From Aerococcus urinaehominis (GTDB lineage: Bacteria; Bacillota; Bacilli; Lactobacillales; Aerococcaceae), in NCBI RefSeq assembly GCF_001543245.1, contig NZ_CP014163.1, positions 806,001 to 870,000 of the forward strand: 64,000 bases of DNA, written 5' to 3'. Each line of letters starts with the position of its first letter. Positions within the stretch are counted from its first letter, which is position 1. A program made the position numbers and the translations under genes. The notes under the pieces are model-generated. The model was not told where the DNA came from. It saw only the letters and a list, made by a program, of their open reading frames with translations, and did not search any database. This document shows, piece after piece, positions 1-10,569 of the stretch.

Positions 1-243
1 AACAACTTTATCCTCTTCAGCACGTACATCGGCAACTTCATTACGAACAAATGCTAATGCCCGACGACGAGAAGCTAAATCGCCACGTTTACCTAAAGTT
101 ACCATTTTATCAGCAAGCTTACGCACTTCTTTCGCACGTGTTTCGGTAGTTACAATACGGTCATTGATAATTAAATCAGTCGTTAAATCACGTAACATTG
201 CTTTACGTTGCGCACTGCTACGACCTAATTTACGGTATCCCAT
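1..243 (-). CDS. rplQ: 50S ribosomal protein L17 (partial)
   Basis: This is the N-terminal part of ribosomal protein L17, cut by the left edge of the window. It starts at the ATG at 243-241 and reads [17 protein letters not shown], the conserved L17 start, followed by the basic [20 protein letters not shown] region. It is the last gene of the alpha cluster, 21 bp after rpoA, with an AGGAGG-like ribosome site. The C-terminus lies outside the window. Confidence 0.97.
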   Translation of the reverse strand, partial: MGYRKLGRSSAQRKAMLRDLTTDLIINDRIVTTETRAKEVRKLADKMVTLGKRGDLASRRRALAFVRNEVADVRAEEDKVV

Positions 244-264
244 TATTTTATCCTCCTTTGTTAA

Positions 265-1209
265 TTAATCTTCTTCACGAAGTGACAGGTCAAGATCATC
301 TAACTTACCTTTAACTTCATCAAGAGACTTGCGACCAAGATTTCGTACTTTCATCATTTCTTGCTCAGACTTCTGAGTTAACTCTTGGACAGTGTTAATA
401 CCAGCCCGCTTCAAGCAGTTATAAGAACGAACAGAAAGATCCAGTTCTTCAATGGTCATTTCTAGCATTTTTTCTTTTTGCGTTTCTTCTTTTTCAACCA
501 TAATTTCAACATCATGGGTTTCAGAAGTTAAGTCTACAAACACAGCAAGGTGTTCAGTAAGAATCTTAGCAGCTAAGCTTAATGCTTCGTCAGGTGCAAT
601 TGTACCATCAGTCCAGATATCAAGCGTGAGCTTATCATAAGCATTGATTTGCCCAATCCGCGTATTCTCAACCTGGTAATTTACCTTGGTAATTGGGGTA
701 TAGATTGAGTCAACTGGAATCTCACCAATTGGCATGCTGGCAGTTTTATTATGTTCTGCGCGCACAAAACCCCTACCATTGCTAACATTCATCAGCATAT
801 GGAATTTGGCACCATCTTCAAGCGTACAGATATGTAGGTCTGGATTCATTACTTCAAAATCAGAGTCAGCAATAATATCCTTAGCAGTTACTACTGCAGG
901 GCCAACCATATCAATTTCAACTTGTTTTTCTTCCACATCATACAATTTCAGTGAGAGTTGTTTGATATTCAAAACAATTTGTGTCACGTCTTCACGAACA
1001 CCAGGAACTGTAGAATATTCGTGTAAAACATCATCAATTTGAATTGATGTCACAGCTGTACCTGGTAAAGAGGACAACAAAATACGACGTAATGAGTTCC
1101 CAAGGGTAGTTCCATATCCGCGTTCTAATGGTTCAATCACGAATTTCCCAAACTTAGAATCTTCGCTGATTTCAATCGTTTCAATATTTGGTTTTTCAAT
1201 TTCGATCAT
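265..1209 (-). CDS. rpoA: DNA-directed RNA polymerase subunit alpha
   Basis: RNA polymerase alpha subunit, 314 aa, the usual Firmicutes length. The N-terminal assembly domain covers about residues 1-230 ([20 protein letters not shown] is its dimerisation signature). A charged linker near 235-250 leads to the C-terminal domain (about 250-314; [20 protein letters not shown] and [12 protein letters not shown]), which contacts UP elements and activators. It lies between rpsK and rplQ in the alpha cluster, as in Bacillus, so polymerase supply is tied to ribosome supply. The ATG start has a good upstream ribosome site. Confidence 0.99.
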   Translation of the reverse strand: MIEIEKPNIETIEISEDSKFGKFVIEPLERGYGTTLGNSLRRILLSSLPGTAVTSIQIDDVLHEYSTVPGVREDVTQIVLNIKQLSLKLYDVEEKQVEIDMVGPAVVTAKDIIADSDFEVMNPDLHICTLEDGAKFHMLMNVSNGRGFVRAEHNKTASMPIGEIPVDSIYTPITKVNYQVENTRIGQINAYDKLTLDIWTDGTIAPDEALSLAAKILTEHLAVFVDLTSETHDVEIMVEKEETQKEKMLEMTIEELDLSVRSYNCLKRAGINTVQELTQKSEQEMMKVRNLGRKSLDEVKGKLDDLDLSLREED

Positions 1210-1278
1210 CTTTGTTGATGTACCCCTTTCAAAACGTGAAAAAAATGTACCTCTGCAGTTTAAATTGCATCAATCGTA

Positions 1279-1671
1279 TTAAACACGACGACGTTTTGGT
1301 GGACGACAACCATTATGTGGAATAGGTGTAACATCGCGAATCGCAGTTACTTCTAAACCAGCAGCTTGTAAGGCACGAATTGCAGACTCACGACCAGAAC
1401 CAGGTCCTTTAACTGCAACTTCAACTGTTTTCATACCATGATCCATAGCAGCTTTTGCAGCTGTTTCTGAAGCCATTTGGGCAGCATAAGGTGTTGATTT
1501 ACGAGAACCTTTAAAACCTAAGGCCCCTGCTGATGACCAAGCAATTGCGTTACCATGTTCATCGGTAATCATAACAATGGTATTGTTAAATGTTGAGTGG
1601 ATGTGTGCAACACCAGTTTCAACATTCTTTTTCACACGACGACGGCGAGATGTTGTTGGACGTTTAGCCAT
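1279..1671 (-). CDS. rpsK: 30S ribosomal protein S11
   Basis: Small-subunit protein S11 of the platform, 130 aa. It carries the family signatures [15 protein letters not shown] and [35 protein letters not shown], with the conserved basic C-terminus. It sits 27 bp after rpsM and upstream of rpoA, and is translated from an ATG behind an AGGAGG site. The length matches the family and nothing is unusual. Confidence 0.99.
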   Translation of the reverse strand: MAKRPTTSRRRRVKKNVETGVAHIHSTFNNTIVMITDEHGNAIAWSSAGALGFKGSRKSTPYAAQMASETAAKAAMDHGMKTVEVAVKGPGSGRESAIRALQAAGLEVTAIRDVTPIPHNGCRPPKRRRV

Positions 1672-1698
1672 TCTGTATACTCCTCCTTCTTAATAAAA

Positions 1699-2064
1699 TT
1701 ATTTCTTCTTACCAGCAATAGCAGTAGCTGGTCCTTTACGAGTACGGGCATTATTTTTAGTATTTTGTCCACGTACCGGTAAACCACGACGATGGCGGAT
1801 ACCTCGGTAGCTACCAATTTCTTGTAGACGTTTGATATCTAAGTTACGTTCCCGACGTAAGTCACCTTCAACTTTAATTGAATCTACTTCTTTACGGATG
1901 CGGTCTAACTCATCGTTAGTTAAATCAGATACACGAGTATCCTCTGAAACATCTGCTGCCTTTAAAATTTGTTTAGCAGTCGTGTTACCAATACCGTAGA
2001 TATAAGTTAATGCAATTACAACACGCTTATTACGTGGAATATCGACACCTGCGATACGAGCCAT
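1699..2064 (-). CDS. rpsM: 30S ribosomal protein S13
   Basis: Small-subunit head protein S13, 121 aa. It begins [26 protein letters not shown] (the helix-two-turn-helix region) and ends in the basic [19 protein letters not shown] tail that reaches the decoding site and the subunit bridges. It follows rpmJ by 24 bp in the alpha cluster, with a GAGGAGG site before the ATG. Confidence 0.99.
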   Translation of the reverse strand: MARIAGVDIPRNKRVVIALTYIYGIGNTTAKQILKAADVSEDTRVSDLTNDELDRIRKEVDSIKVEGDLRRERNLDIKRLQEIGSYRGIRHRRGLPVRGQNTKNNARTRKGPATAIAGKKK

Positions 2065-2088
2065 AGATGGGCACCTCCTCTAAATTAA

Positions 2089-2202
2089 TTATCCTTGACG
2101 TTGTTTATGTTTTGGATTGCTGCAAATCACCATAACTCTGCCGTTACGACGAATAACTTTGCAGTTTTCACAAATTGGTTTAACTGATGCTCTAACTTTC
2201 AT
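2089..2202 (-). CDS. rpmJ: 50S ribosomal protein L36
   Basis: A 37-residue gene that is easy to miss. It encodes [20 protein letters not shown] and ends NPKHKQRQG, the complete length of bacterial L36. The zinc ligands C11, C14, C27 and H32 are all present, so this is the zinc-binding (C+) form. It lies between infA and rpsM, the standard place, with a GAGGAGG ribosome site just upstream of the ATG. Confidence 0.98.
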   Translation of the reverse strand: MKVRASVKPICENCKVIRRNGRVMVICSNPKHKQRQG

Positions 2203-2229
2203 AACTTAACCTCCTCAATTAATCTCCAA

Positions 2230-2448
2230 CTACTTGAAGCGGTAAGTAATCCGACCTCGCGTTAAGTCATATGGAGACATTTCTACTTTTACTCGGTCCC
2301 CAGGTAAGATTCGGATATAATTAACCCGGATTTTGCCTGACACATGAGCCAAAATTTCAAAACCATTTTCTAATTGAACTTTAAACATAGCATTGGGTAA
2401 CGATTCAGTAACTTCGCCTTCAACTTCAATCATATCTTCTTTAGCCAC
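2230..2448 (-). CDS. infA: Translation initiation factor IF-1
   Basis: IF-1, 72 aa, a single OB-fold (S1-like) protein that blocks the A site during 30S initiation. It reads [20 protein letters not shown] and ends [15 protein letters not shown], nearly identical to Firmicutes IF-1. The start is a GTG at 2448-2446, eight bases after a strong GAGGAGG. The map gene that separates adk from infA in Bacillus is absent, so infA follows adk across about 100 bp. Confidence 0.98.
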   Translation of the reverse strand: MAKEDMIEVEGEVTESLPNAMFKVQLENGFEILAHVSGKIRVNYIRILPGDRVKVEMSPYDLTRGRITYRFK

Positions 2449-2547
2449 AACAGTTCCCTCCTCATCGTGTTATGTTTAGGTAGTCTAATAAACAGTAAAT
2501 ACACGGTCAACTTGAACAGTTTACCATGTTTTTACTGCAAAATCAAC

Positions 2548-3198
2548 TTATATTTGATCTAGAATCTTTTTGATTTCTGCAAAGACATTGTCAATGCCAA
2601 TATCTCCAGGTACTCGTTTTACAAGACCTTTCTTATCGTAAAACTCTAGTAAGGCTTTGGTTGATTCTTCATTAACTTTTAAGCGATTTTCGACAACTTC
2701 AGGCTTATCATCTTCACGTTGGTAGAAGTCATTGCTACCGCAGTTATCACAGACACCAGCCTCTTTAGGTGGGTTGTTAGTTAAATGATAAGTCTGACCA
2801 CAGTTGCGACAAATAATCCGACCAGATAAGCGTTCCTTTAAGATATCTTTATCGACATCAATAAAGATGACAACTTCAATCGGTTTATTAAGGTCGTTAG
2901 TGATATCTTCTAAGGCTTGGGCTTGGTTAATGGTTCTTGGGAAACCATCCAGCATGTAACCCTTGTTAGTATCGTCTTGAGCCAAACGCTCTCTTACAAT
3001 ACCGTTAGTTACCTCATCAGGCACTAGATTCCCTTCATCCATGAAGGTCTTGGCCCGCTTGCCAAGTTCTGTACCATCTGCAATCGCTTGTCTAAACATA
3101 TCACCAGTAGAAATATGTGGAATTGGATACGCTTCTTTAATCTTAGCTGCTTGGGTACCCTTTCCGGCACCTGGCAGACCCATTAAAATAATATTCAT
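2548..3198 (-). CDS. adk: Adenylate kinase
   Basis: Cytosolic adenylate kinase (ATP + AMP = 2 ADP), 216 aa, the long-LID type. The P-loop GLPGAGKGT is at residues 7-15, the AMP-binding region around 30-90 (STGDMFR; DGFPRT), and the LID carries four cysteines, C130, C133, C150 and C153, a structural zinc site typical of Gram-positive enzymes. It lies 18 bp after secY, the conserved secY-adk pair. All key residues are present. Confidence 0.99.
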   Translation of the reverse strand: MNIILMGLPGAGKGTQAAKIKEAYPIPHISTGDMFRQAIADGTELGKRAKTFMDEGNLVPDEVTNGIVRERLAQDDTNKGYMLDGFPRTINQAQALEDITNDLNKPIEVVIFIDVDKDILKERLSGRIICRNCGQTYHLTNNPPKEAGVCDNCGSNDFYQREDDKPEVVENRLKVNEESTKALLEFYDKKGLVKRVPGDIGIDNVFAEIKKILDQI

Positions 3199-3216
3199 TA
3201 TCTTTTCCCTTCAATA

Positions 3217-4515
3217 CTAATCGCGAATAAAGCCTACATATTGACGTTTAATCAACCGACCCTCAATTTGTTTAGCTGTATCTAAGGCCACACCTACCAC
3301 AATAAGCAGGGATGTTCCCGATAGAGCAATATTTTGAGGCAAATTAAATAGGTAGGACCCTACTAAAGGCAGGGTAGCGATGGCCATCAAGAAGATGGAT
3401 CCAACACTTGATAAACGATTAATTACGCGAGCAATAAAATTCTCTGTCGCAAGCCCCGGGCGGACACTTGGTATATAGCCCCCAGATTTCTGTAGATTCT
3501 CGGCAGCACGCTCGGGATTAATTTGAATATGCGCATAAAAGAATGTAAAGGCAATAATTGTAATTGCATATAAGGCAATACCGGCTGGTTGCTGTAAGTT
3601 AAAAATATTATTTAATATTTTAAACCACTGGCTACTTCCATGATCAGCCGCAAATAAACCTAAAATAGTTTGCGGCACCATAATCAATGAAGAGGCAAAA
3701 ATAACTGGTATAACCCCTGCTGAATTAATTTTTAAAGGTAGGTGAGACTTTTGGGTCATCGCATTCGCACGTTTAGAATAACGCACCGGAATCCGACGTT
3801 CAGCCTGGTTAACATAGATAACTACCATCAAAATTAATAAAGCTAATAAGGCAAAACCAGCAACCAAGAGGCCATTTTCGAGCAACTGGTCCCCAGAGGC
3901 TTTAATGAAGCGCTCTTCAACCAGGGTGTAGACCTCAGCAGGAATACGGGCAACAATACCTGCAAAGATAATCATTGAAGTTCCGTTACCAATACCAAAT
4001 TGCGTAATTTGGTCACCTAGCCAGACAACAAACATGGAGCCTGCCGTCATTATTAAAGCAATCATCACATAAGTTGGAAACGATGGGTTGACCACCAAGC
4101 CAAATTGAGAAAGGGTATTAAAGCCAACCGATAGAGCTAAGGCTTGGGCAAAAGCCACAAATACAGCCAAATATCTAGTGGCACGATTCAATTTGCGCCG
4201 ACCAACTTCCCCTTGCTTAGACCACTCAGTAAATGAGGGGATAATATCCATCTGTAAAAGCTGAATAATAATTGACGCCGTAATATAGGGCGAGACCCCT
4301 AAAGAGAAAATTGAATAGCTTGATAGCGCGCCGCCACCAAAGGTATTCAATAATCCAAATAGGCCTGACGCAGATAATAATCTAATCGCAGAGGGATTCA
4401 CACCTGGAACAGTAATATGAGCCCCAATCCGAAAGACAATCAGCATCATCAAAGTAAAGAAGAGCCGGCTTCTAATGTCTTTATCCTGAAAAACACGCTT
4501 CAGAGTAGTAAACAT
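3217..4515 (-). CDS. secY: Preprotein translocase channel subunit SecY
   Basis: Central pore of the Sec translocon in the cytoplasmic membrane, 432 aa with the expected ten membrane helices. Recognisable are the N-terminal amphipathic segment (FTTLKRVFQDKDIRSRLFFT), the plug/helix-2 region after PGVNPSAI, and the cytosolic loop around ERRIPVRYSKR used for SecA and ribosome contact. Its ATG (4515-4513) overlaps the rplO stop codon by one base (TAATG), so translation is probably coupled to L15. adk follows 18 bp downstream. Confidence 0.99.
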   Translation of the reverse strand: MFTTLKRVFQDKDIRSRLFFTLMMLIVFRIGAHITVPGVNPSAIRLLSASGLFGLLNTFGGGALSSYSIFSLGVSPYITASIIIQLLQMDIIPSFTEWSKQGEVGRRKLNRATRYLAVFVAFAQALALSVGFNTLSQFGLVVNPSFPTYVMIALIMTAGSMFVVWLGDQITQFGIGNGTSMIIFAGIVARIPAEVYTLVEERFIKASGDQLLENGLLVAGFALLALLILMVVIYVNQAERRIPVRYSKRANAMTQKSHLPLKINSAGVIPVIFASSLIMVPQTILGLFAADHGSSQWFKILNNIFNLQQPAGIALYAITIIAFTFFYAHIQINPERAAENLQKSGGYIPSVRPGLATENFIARVINRLSSVGSIFLMAIATLPLVGSYLFNLPQNIALSGTSLLIVVGVALDTAKQIEGRLIKRQYVGFIRD

Positions 4516-4955
4516 TAGATCACCTCACATGTACCCCCAGCGGCTTCGATCGCTTCTTTAGCGGACGCTGAGAACTTAGCAGCCTTAACGTTTAATTTAC
4601 GGTTAATCTCACCGCGACCTAAAACTTTAACGCCAGCTAATTCTTTCTTAACTAAACCAGCTTCAATTAAGCTAGCTGGTGTTACTTCCGCACCATCCTC
4701 AAATACGTTTAAGTCATCAAGATTGATCACTGCGTACTCTTTACGGTTAATGTTGGTGAAACCACGTTTAGGAATACGTTGGAATAAAGGTGTTTGTCCA
4801 CCCTCAAAACCTAAGCGTGTCTTACCTCCTGAACGAGATAATTGACCCTTTTGTCCGCGTCCAGCAGTTTTACCATTACCAGAACCCTGACCACGGCCAA
4901 CACGGTTGCGGACATGACGTGAACCTTCAGTTGCTTTCAATTCATGTAATTGCAT
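4515..4955 (-). CDS. rplO: 50S ribosomal protein L15
   Basis: Large-subunit protein L15, 146 aa. The glycine- and arginine-rich N-terminal extension ([20 protein letters not shown]) threads into 23S rRNA, and the globular C-terminal half ends GTCEVI. It lies between rpmD and secY as in all spc clusters, and its stop overlaps the secY start by one base. Confidence 0.99.
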   Translation of the reverse strand: MQLHELKATEGSRHVRNRVGRGQGSGNGKTAGRGQKGQLSRSGGKTRLGFEGGQTPLFQRIPKRGFTNINRKEYAVINLDDLNVFEDGAEVTPASLIEAGLVKKELAGVKVLGRGEINRKLNVKAAKFSASAKEAIEAAGGTCEVI

Positions 4956-4981
4956 TTAGGCACCTCCTGTCTATATTATAA

Positions 4982-5164
4982 CTATTTTGCTTCTTTAACT
5001 TCAACTAAATGTTGAATTTTACGGACCATTCCGTCAATCGCGTCGTTACTTTCAACGGTAACAGTTCTGCCGATTTTGGTTAAGCCCAAAGTTTTTGCTG
5101 TTGCGATTTGGTCTTGCTTACGTCCAATTAAAGAACGTACTAAAGTGATTTCATATTTAGCCAT
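4982..5164 (-). CDS. rpmD: 50S ribosomal protein L30
   Basis: Large-subunit protein L30, 60 aa, complete. It shows the short bacterial form: [21 protein letters not shown] followed by [19 protein letters not shown]. It is 13 bp after rpsE and 26 bp before rplO. The ATG start with an upstream purine-rich site is unambiguous. Confidence 0.98.
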   Translation of the reverse strand: MAKYEITLVRSLIGRKQDQIATAKTLGLTKIGRTVTVESNDAIDGMVRKIQHLVEVKEAK

Positions 5165-5177
5165 TCACTTTACCCCC

Positions 5178-5684
5178 TTAACCTAGCAATTCTTCAACAG
5201 ACTTGCCACGTAATTTTGCTACCTCTTCAGGTCGTTTTAATTGTTTCAAGCCTTCAACAGTTGCACGAACAACGTTGATTGGAGCAGAAGAACCTAAGTT
5301 TTTAGATGTGATATCAGCGATACCAGCTAACTCGACAACGGCACGAACAGGTCCACCAGCAGCAACCCCTGAACCAGGTGCAGCAGGTTTTAATAAGACG
5401 TGACCACCATTGAACTTACCAATCATTTCATGAGGAATAGTTGTTCCTTGGATTGGTACTTCAATCATGTTTTTCTTACCGTCTTCAATCGCTTTACGGA
5501 TTGCTTCAGGAACTTCGGCGGCTTTACCAGTACCGAAACCAACACGGCCATTACGGTCACCAACAACAACTAAAGCGGCGAAATTCATACGACGTCCACC
5601 CTTAACAACTTTAGTTACGCGGTTAATGGCAACTACGCGGTCTTCAATTTCATTTGTTTGAAAATCTTGTTTGTTTTGAGACAT
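5178..5684 (-). CDS. rpsE: 30S ribosomal protein S5
   Basis: Small-subunit protein S5, 168 aa, important for decoding accuracy. The N-terminal double-stranded-RNA-binding-like domain ([19 protein letters not shown] and [20 protein letters not shown]) and the C-terminal domain ([18 protein letters not shown]) are both complete. It is part of the spc cluster between rplR and rpmD, with an AGGAGG site before the ATG. Confidence 0.99.
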   Translation of the reverse strand: MSQNKQDFQTNEIEDRVVAINRVTKVVKGGRRMNFAALVVVGDRNGRVGFGTGKAAEVPEAIRKAIEDGKKNMIEVPIQGTTIPHEMIGKFNGGHVLLKPAAPGSGVAAGGPVRAVVELAGIADITSKNLGSSAPINVVRATVEGLKQLKRPEEVAKLRGKSVEELLG

Positions 5685-5704
5685 TTTCTGGCTTCCTCCT
5701 TTTC

Positions 5705-6061
5705 CTAGAATTCTAATCCATTTTCACGGGCAGCTTCTGCTAAAGCTTTTACACGACCGTGATATTGGTATCCAGCGCGGTCAAAGACAACGCCTGAAAT
5801 ATTTTGTTCTTTTGCACGTTCAGCAATGGCTTGGCCAACTGCACTAGCACTTTCAATTTTTGATTCTTTGTTTAAGCTTTCTTCCATATCAGAGGCACTT
5901 GCAAGCGTAACACCCGCTACGTCATCAATTAATTGAGCGTAGATGTGTTTGTTTGAACGGAAAACATTTAAGCGTGGGCACTCTGCTGTTCCAGAAATCT
6001 TAGTCCGAATACGCGCGTGGCGTTTTTGACGTAATGCATTTTTATCTGGTTTGCTAATCAA
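5705..6061 (-). CDS. rplR: 50S ribosomal protein L18
   Basis: Large-subunit protein L18, which helps attach 5S rRNA. The chosen start is a TTG at 6061-6059, eight bases after AAAGAGG. The product ([18 protein letters not shown] onward, 118 aa) then matches the usual Firmicutes N-terminus. The GTG three codons upstream (6070) overlaps that ribosome site and would add residues the family lacks. The body is standard ([40 protein letters not shown]). A TTG start in a highly expressed gene is slightly unusual. Confidence 0.95.
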   Translation of the reverse strand: MISKPDKNALRQKRHARIRTKISGTAECPRLNVFRSNKHIYAQLIDDVAGVTLASASDMEESLNKESKIESASAVGQAIAERAKEQNISGVVFDRAGYQYHGRVKALAEAARENGLEF

Positions 6062-6132
6062 AATTGTCACCTCTTTATTTTCTAATTATTTTTAAAATGA
6101 ATTTGATTTCAATAGTTATGGGTAGGTCAGGA

Positions 6133-6669
6133 TTATTTACCTGTTTTACCTTCTTTACGACGTACGAATTCATCAACATAACGGATACCTTTACCTTTGT
6201 AAGGTTCTGGTAAGCGAGTTGCACGAATATTAGCTGCTAATTCACCAACAGCTTCTTTGTCGTAACCTTTTACGATGATTTGGGTATTTGAAGGTACTTC
6301 TAATTCAACACCTTCACCAGCTTCAAATTCAACCGGGTGAGAAAGACCCACGTTTAGGGTTAATTTGTTACCAGCCAATTGGGCCCGGTAACCAACACCG
6401 ACTAATTGTAATTCTTTCTTGAAGCCTTCTGACACACCTTCAACCATGTTGTTGAAAAGTGAACGAGTAGTTCCATGAATAGAACGAGATTCTTTATTAT
6501 CATTTGGACGCGTGAAGGTTGCTTCATTATCTTCAATGTTAATCGCGATAATTGGGCTTAATTCACGAGTTAATTCGCCTTTAGGGCCTTTAACAGTCAC
6601 TGTATGACCGTCGATTTCTACGGTTACGTTACTAGGAATAGTTACTGGTTTGTTACCAATACGACTCAT
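6133..6669 (-). CDS. rplF: 50S ribosomal protein L6
   Basis: Large-subunit protein L6, 178 aa, made of two repeated alpha/beta domains. It begins [20 protein letters not shown] and carries the C-terminal signature [25 protein letters not shown] that contacts the sarcin-ricin region. It follows rpsH by 28 bp in the spc cluster and has the usual length. Confidence 0.99.
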   Translation of the reverse strand: MSRIGNKPVTIPSNVTVEIDGHTVTVKGPKGELTRELSPIIAINIEDNEATFTRPNDNKESRSIHGTTRSLFNNMVEGVSEGFKKELQLVGVGYRAQLAGNKLTLNVGLSHPVEFEAGEGVELEVPSNTQIIVKGYDKEAVGELAANIRATRLPEPYKGKGIRYVDEFVRRKEGKTGK

Positions 6670-6697
6670 CTAGCCTGCACCTCTCTTTCTTATAATT

Positions 6698-7096
6698 TTA
6701 CCAAACGTAGGCTAATACTTCGCCGCCAATATTTTTTGCGCGGGCTTCTTTATCAGTGATAACACCTTCTGAGGTAGATACTAGGGCGATACCTAAACCA
6801 TTTAATACACGTGGTAGCTCTTCAGCACCTGCATAAACACGCAGACCTGGTTTAGAAATACGACGTAGGTTAGTGATAACACGCTCTTCATCAGAAGTAT
6901 ATTTCATGAAGACACGGATAACATTCTGTTTGTCATCTTCGATAACTTCAAAATCTTTGATGTATCCTTCTTCTTTTAAGATATTTGCAATAGCAACTTT
7001 CATGTTAGATGATGGGCTTTCAAAAGACGCATGTTTCGCTTGGTTAGCGTTACGAATACGTGTTAAGAAATCCGCAATTGGATCAGTCATTACCAT
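6698..7096 (-). CDS. rpsH: 30S ribosomal protein S8
   Basis: Small-subunit protein S8, 132 aa, a primary 16S rRNA binder. It starts [17 protein letters not shown] and ends [22 protein letters not shown], both typical. Two in-frame ATGs exist (7096 and 7090); the first is placed better behind AAGGAGG and matches the Bacillus N-terminus. It lies between rpsN and rplF. Confidence 0.99.
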   Translation of the reverse strand: MVMTDPIADFLTRIRNANQAKHASFESPSSNMKVAIANILKEEGYIKDFEVIEDDKQNVIRVFMKYTSDEERVITNLRRISKPGLRVYAGAEELPRVLNGLGIALVSTSEGVITDKEARAKNIGGEVLAYVW

Positions 7097-7123
7097 AAAA
7101 TGCTTACCTCCTTACTTTTATAA

Positions 7124-7309
7124 TTACCAAGAAGCTTTTTTAACGCCAGGAATTTGTCCTTTATAGGCAAGTTCACGAAGGCAAATACGACATAACTTGA
7201 ATTTACGGTAGACTGAATGTGGACGACCGCAACGTTCACAGCGTGTATAGGCTTGAGTAGAATATTTTGGTTTACGTTTGTTCTTTTCGATCATTGCTTT
7301 TCTAGCCAT
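7124..7309 (-). CDS. rpsN: 30S ribosomal protein S14, zinc-binding type Z
   Basis: Small-subunit S14, the short 61-aa form. The zinc ligands are two CxxC pairs, C24/C27 (CERC) and C40/C43 (CRIC), so this is the C+ paralogue that needs zinc. Many relatives keep a zinc-free copy elsewhere under Zur control; none is in this window. It lies 20 bp after rplE. Confidence 0.98.
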   Translation of the reverse strand: MARKAMIEKNKRKPKYSTQAYTRCERCGRPHSVYRKFKLCRICLRELAYKGQIPGVKKASW

Positions 7310-7329
7310 TAAATGTTCGCCTCCTTAAT

Positions 7330-7872
7330 TTATTTTTTGAACGGCATGCCTAGTTGGCTTAATAGCTCTCTTGATTCTTCATCAGATTCTGCGGTTGTAA
7401 CAATAACGATATCCATACCACGTACTTTATCAACATTATCAAAGTCGATTTCTGGGAAGATTAATTGCTCACGCACACCTAATGTGTAGTTACCACGTCC
7501 GTCGAATGAACGATTTGAAATACCGCGGAAGTCACGTACACGAGGAAGGGCAACTGATACTAACTTATCTAAGAAGTCATACATACGCTCACCACGTAAT
7601 GTTACTTTAGTACCAATTGGCATACCTTCGCGTAGACGGAAGCCAGCGATTGATTTCTTAGCTGTTGTAACGACAGGTTTTTGACCTGAAATTAAAGTCA
7701 ATTCTTCAACAGCTTTTTCTAGAACTTTAGAGTTTGTTACAGCTTCACCAATACCCATGTTGATAACAATCTTTTCGACCTTAGGGGCTTGCATAACTGA
7801 ACTGTAATTGAATTTTTCTACTAATGAAGGAACTACTTCATTTTTGTATTTTTCTTGTAAACGGTTAGCCAT
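7330..7872 (-). CDS. rplE: 50S ribosomal protein L5
   Basis: Large-subunit protein L5, 180 aa, the core 5S rRNA-binding protein of the central protuberance. The body shows [42 protein letters not shown] and the C-terminal [22 protein letters not shown]. It lies between rplX and rpsN with a strong AAAGGAGG site upstream. Confidence 0.99.
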   Translation of the reverse strand: MANRLQEKYKNEVVPSLVEKFNYSSVMQAPKVEKIVINMGIGEAVTNSKVLEKAVEELTLISGQKPVVTTAKKSIAGFRLREGMPIGTKVTLRGERMYDFLDKLVSVALPRVRDFRGISNRSFDGRGNYTLGVREQLIFPEIDFDNVDKVRGMDIVIVTTAESDEESRELLSQLGMPFKK

Positions 7873-7895
7873 CTTGTTAGGTCCTCCTTTCCTAA

Positions 7896-8204
7896 TTAGT
7901 CAATTGCTTGACCAGATTTTTTAGCCACACGAACACGTTTGCCATCTTGCTCTTGGATGCCAACGCGAGTTGCTTGACCAGATTCTGGATCAACTAGTTG
8001 TACATTAGATACATGGATTGGTGCTTCCACTTCAATAATACCGCCTTGTGGGTTTAATTGAGATGGACGCTCATGTTTTTTAACAATGTTTACACCTTCA
8101 ACAATGACTTTGTCTTGTTTTGGTAAAGCTTGTTTTACGGTAGCTTGAACACCTTTATCTTTACCTGCAATTACCTTTACAGTATCGCCTGTTTTAATAC
8201 GCAT
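7896..8204 (-). CDS. rplX: 50S ribosomal protein L24
   Basis: Large-subunit assembly initiator protein L24, 102 aa. The KOW motif is at the N-terminus ([17 protein letters not shown]), followed by [15 protein letters not shown] and the [15 protein letters not shown] segment. It is 24 bp after rplN in the spc cluster and complete. Confidence 0.99.
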   Translation of the reverse strand: MRIKTGDTVKVIAGKDKGVQATVKQALPKQDKVIVEGVNIVKKHERPSQLNPQGGIIEVEAPIHVSNVQLVDPESGQATRVGIQEQDGKRVRVAKKSGQAID

Positions 8205-8228
8205 ACTTGCACCTCCTTAATTTTACGA

Positions 8229-8597
8229 TTATAGAACTTCTGGCGCTAGTGAGATGATTCTCATAAAGTTGTTTTCACGTAATTCACGGGCAACAGGTCC
8301 GAAAATACGAGTTCCACGAGGAGAATTATCTTCACGGATAATGACGCATGCATTTTCATCAAATTTAATGTAAGAGCCATCGTTACGGCGAACACCAGTC
8401 TTAGTCCGCACGATTACGGCCTTAACAACTTCACCTTTTTTAACAACGCCGCCGGGTGTTGCTTGTTGAACTGAACATACAACGATATCGCCAATGTTAG
8501 CAGTTTTACGACCAGAACCACCTAGGATTGAAATTGTTTTAACTTCGCGGGCGCCTGAGTTGTCAGCAACCTTCATACGAGTTTCTGTTTGAATCAT
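8229..8597 (-). CDS. rplN: 50S ribosomal protein L14
   Basis: Large-subunit protein L14, 122 aa, located at the factor-binding and intersubunit face, where silencing factor RsfS also docks. It begins [19 protein letters not shown] and contains the signature [21 protein letters not shown]. It follows rpsQ by 26 bp and is of standard length. Confidence 0.99.
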   Translation of the reverse strand: MIQTETRMKVADNSGAREVKTISILGGSGRKTANIGDIVVCSVQQATPGGVVKKGEVVKAVIVRTKTGVRRNDGSYIKFDENACVIIREDNSPRGTRIFGPVARELRENNFMRIISLAPEVL

Positions 8598-8623
8598 TCT
8601 AGAATCCTCCTTCCAGCTTTAGA

Positions 8624-8890
8624 TTAGATAATTACTGATTCTTCAACGATATCTACTAAGCGGAAGTATTTATCTTTAGATAATGGACGAGTTTCCATGA
8701 TTCTTACGATATCTCCAAGCTTAGCAGCGTTGTTTTCATCATGTGCTTTGTATTTTTTAGAATATTTAATACGTTTTTTATATGTTGGATGAAATTTGAA
8801 AGTATCTACTTGGACAACGATTGTTTTCTCCATTTTGTCAGAAACAACCCGGCCTTGTAGCACTTTACGATCATTACGTTCTTCTGCCAT
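8624..8890 (-). CDS. rpsQ: 30S ribosomal protein S17
   Basis: Small-subunit protein S17, 88 aa, an OB-fold primary binder of 16S rRNA. The signature runs [19 protein letters not shown], then [13 protein letters not shown] and [20 protein letters not shown]. It lies 37 bp after rpmC. Confidence 0.99.
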   Translation of the reverse strand: MAEERNDRKVLQGRVVSDKMEKTIVVQVDTFKFHPTYKKRIKYSKKYKAHDENNAAKLGDIVRIMETRPLSKDKYFRLVDIVEESVII

Positions 8891-8927
8891 GGGTAAGTGC
8901 CTCCTCCTTTTTTTCTGAATTCCTTAA

Positions 8928-9125
8928 TTATTCTGCAATTTCGTTTTGACGTAATGCAGTTTTAATACGAGCGATTTGTTTACGAACTTCCTTAATGCGG
9001 GCAGTATTTTCTAATTGACCAGTTGCCAATTGGAATCGTAAATTGAATAGTTCTTGTTTGAACTCTTGCTCTTTTTGGTTTAGTTCATCAGTGGATAAGG
9101 CTTTAATTTCGCTAAATTTATTCAT
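8928..9125 (-). CDS. rpmC: 50S ribosomal protein L29
   Basis: Large-subunit protein L29, 65 aa, next to the peptide exit tunnel where trigger factor and SRP dock. The start chosen is the ATG at 9125-9123, behind GGTGGTGA located inside rplP. It gives [20 protein letters not shown], the normal N-terminus; a GTG seven codons further up lacks support. It contains the signature [20 protein letters not shown]. The gene overlaps the end of rplP by 8 bp, so translation is probably coupled. Confidence 0.97.
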   Translation of the reverse strand: MNKFSEIKALSTDELNQKEQEFKQELFNLRFQLATGQLENTARIKEVRKQIARIKTALRQNEIAE

Positions 9126-9546
9126 TCGATTCACCACCAATTTCACGTTTTACGATTTTTGTACGAACTGGCAACTTGTGAGATGCCAAACGTAAGGCTT
9201 CTTTTGCAACTTCTTCAGGAACACCGGCAACCTCAAACATGATTTTGCCTCGTTTAACAGGAGCAACCCATCCTTCAGGTGCACCTTTACCTGAACCCAT
9301 CCGAACACCGATGGCTTTAGCTGTATATGATTTATGAGGGAAGATTTTAATCCAAACCTTACCACCACGTTTCATATAACGGGTCATGGCAATACGGGCA
9401 GCTTCAATTTGGCGGTTAGTGATCCATTTTGAATCTAGGGCTTGTAGGCCAAATTCGCCATAAGCGATTTCTTTACCGCCTTTAGCTTCTCCGCGCATTT
9501 TGCCACGGAATTCACGTCTGTGTTTTACGCGTTTTGGTACTAACAT
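9118..9546 (-). CDS. rplP: 50S ribosomal protein L16
   Basis: Large-subunit protein L16, 142 aa, which helps position tRNA in the A site. It begins [20 protein letters not shown] and shows [20 protein letters not shown] and [20 protein letters not shown]. The start lies 2 bp after the rpsC stop, and its 3' end overlaps rpmC by 8 bp. Confidence 0.99.
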   Translation of the reverse strand: MLVPKRVKHRREFRGKMRGEAKGGKEIAYGEFGLQALDSKWITNRQIEAARIAMTRYMKRGGKVWIKIFPHKSYTAKAIGVRMGSGKGAPEGWVAPVKRGKIMFEVAGVPEEVAKEALRLASHKLPVRTKIVKREIGGESNE

Positions 9547-9548
9547 GC

Positions 9549-10199
9549 TTATTCCTCCTCTTGATTATTAATTGTAGGAAGGACTTCTCCGCGACAAATC
9601 CAAACTTTAACACCTAACTTACCATAAGTAGTGTCTGCTTCTTCCCAAGCATAGTCGATGTCTGCACGTAAAGTATGCAATGGAACTGTACCTTCTACAT
9701 AAGTTTCTGAACGGGCCATATCTGCACCGTTTAAACGACCTGATACTTGAACTTTGATACCTTCAGCGCCAGCCTTCATAGTGCGTTGGATCGCTTGTTT
9801 TTGTGCCCGACGGAAAGCAACACGGTTTTCTAACTGTTGGCAAATTCCTTCAGCAACTAATTTAGCATCTAAATCAGGTTTTTTGATTTCAATAATATTT
9901 ACGTGTACACGTTTACCAGTAAGGTTATTTAAGTTTTGACGTAAGGCGTCTACTTCTGCGCCACCTTTACCGATAACCATACCTGGTTTAGCAGTATGGA
10001 TATTTACGTTTACTTTGTTTGCTGCACGTTCAATTTCTACTTGTGATACAGAAGCATCTTTAAGAGTTTCTGCAATATACTCACGGATATTTAAATCTTC
10101 GTGAAGAGTGTCAGCAAAGTCTTTGTCTGCATACCAGCGTGCGTCCCAGTCTTTAATGACGCCAATCCGCATACCGGTTGGATTAATTTTTTGACCCAC
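9549..10199 (-). CDS. rpsC: 30S ribosomal protein S3
   Basis: Small-subunit protein S3, 216 aa, at the mRNA entry channel. The N-terminal part contains the type-2 KH domain ([20 protein letters not shown] carries the GKGG loop), and the C-terminal domain ends [12 protein letters not shown]. The start is GTG (10199-10197) behind a good GAGGAGG. It is packed between rplV (2 bp upstream) and rplP (2 bp downstream). Confidence 0.99.
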   Translation of the reverse strand: MGQKINPTGMRIGVIKDWDARWYADKDFADTLHEDLNIREYIAETLKDASVSQVEIERAANKVNVNIHTAKPGMVIGKGGAEVDALRQNLNNLTGKRVHVNIIEIKKPDLDAKLVAEGICQQLENRVAFRRAQKQAIQRTMKAGAEGIKVQVSGRLNGADMARSETYVEGTVPLHTLRADIDYAWEEADTTYGKLGVKVWICRGEVLPTINNQEEE

Positions 10200-10201
10200 T
10201 A

Positions 10202-10549
10202 TTACGCCTCCTCTGCTTCTTTAACGACTACTGTGATGTGACTTGTACGTTTATTAATTCTTGAAGCTGAACCACGCGCGCGAGGACGGAAACGTTTCAT
10301 AGTTGGTCCTTCGTTTACGTAAGCTTCGCTTACAAATAATTTACTTGTATCAAGATCATAATTATGTTCTGCGTTTGCTACTGCTGACATTAACACTTTC
10401 TCTACTACAGGAGATGCTGAGCGAGGTGTGTTACGTAAAATTGCGATAGCTTCACCAACAGTTTTGTTGCGAATTAAATCTACCACTAAACGAGCTTTAC
10501 GCGCAGAAATACGAACTGTTTTTGCAGTTGCTTTTGCTTGTTCTGCCAT
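10202..10549 (-). CDS. rplV: 50S ribosomal protein L22
   Basis: Large-subunit protein L22, 115 aa, whose extended hairpin lines the nascent-peptide tunnel near the macrolide site. The conserved hairpin region reads [20 protein letters not shown], with no visible deletion or insertion of the kind linked to macrolide resistance. It lies between rpsS and rpsC in the S10 cluster. Confidence 0.99.
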   Translation of the reverse strand: MAEQAKATAKTVRISARKARLVVDLIRNKTVGEAIAILRNTPRSASPVVEKVLMSAVANAEHNYDLDTSKLFVSEAYVNEGPTMKRFRPRARGSASRINKRTSHITVVVKEAEEA

Positions 10550-10569
10550 GTTTTATTTCCTCCCTCCGA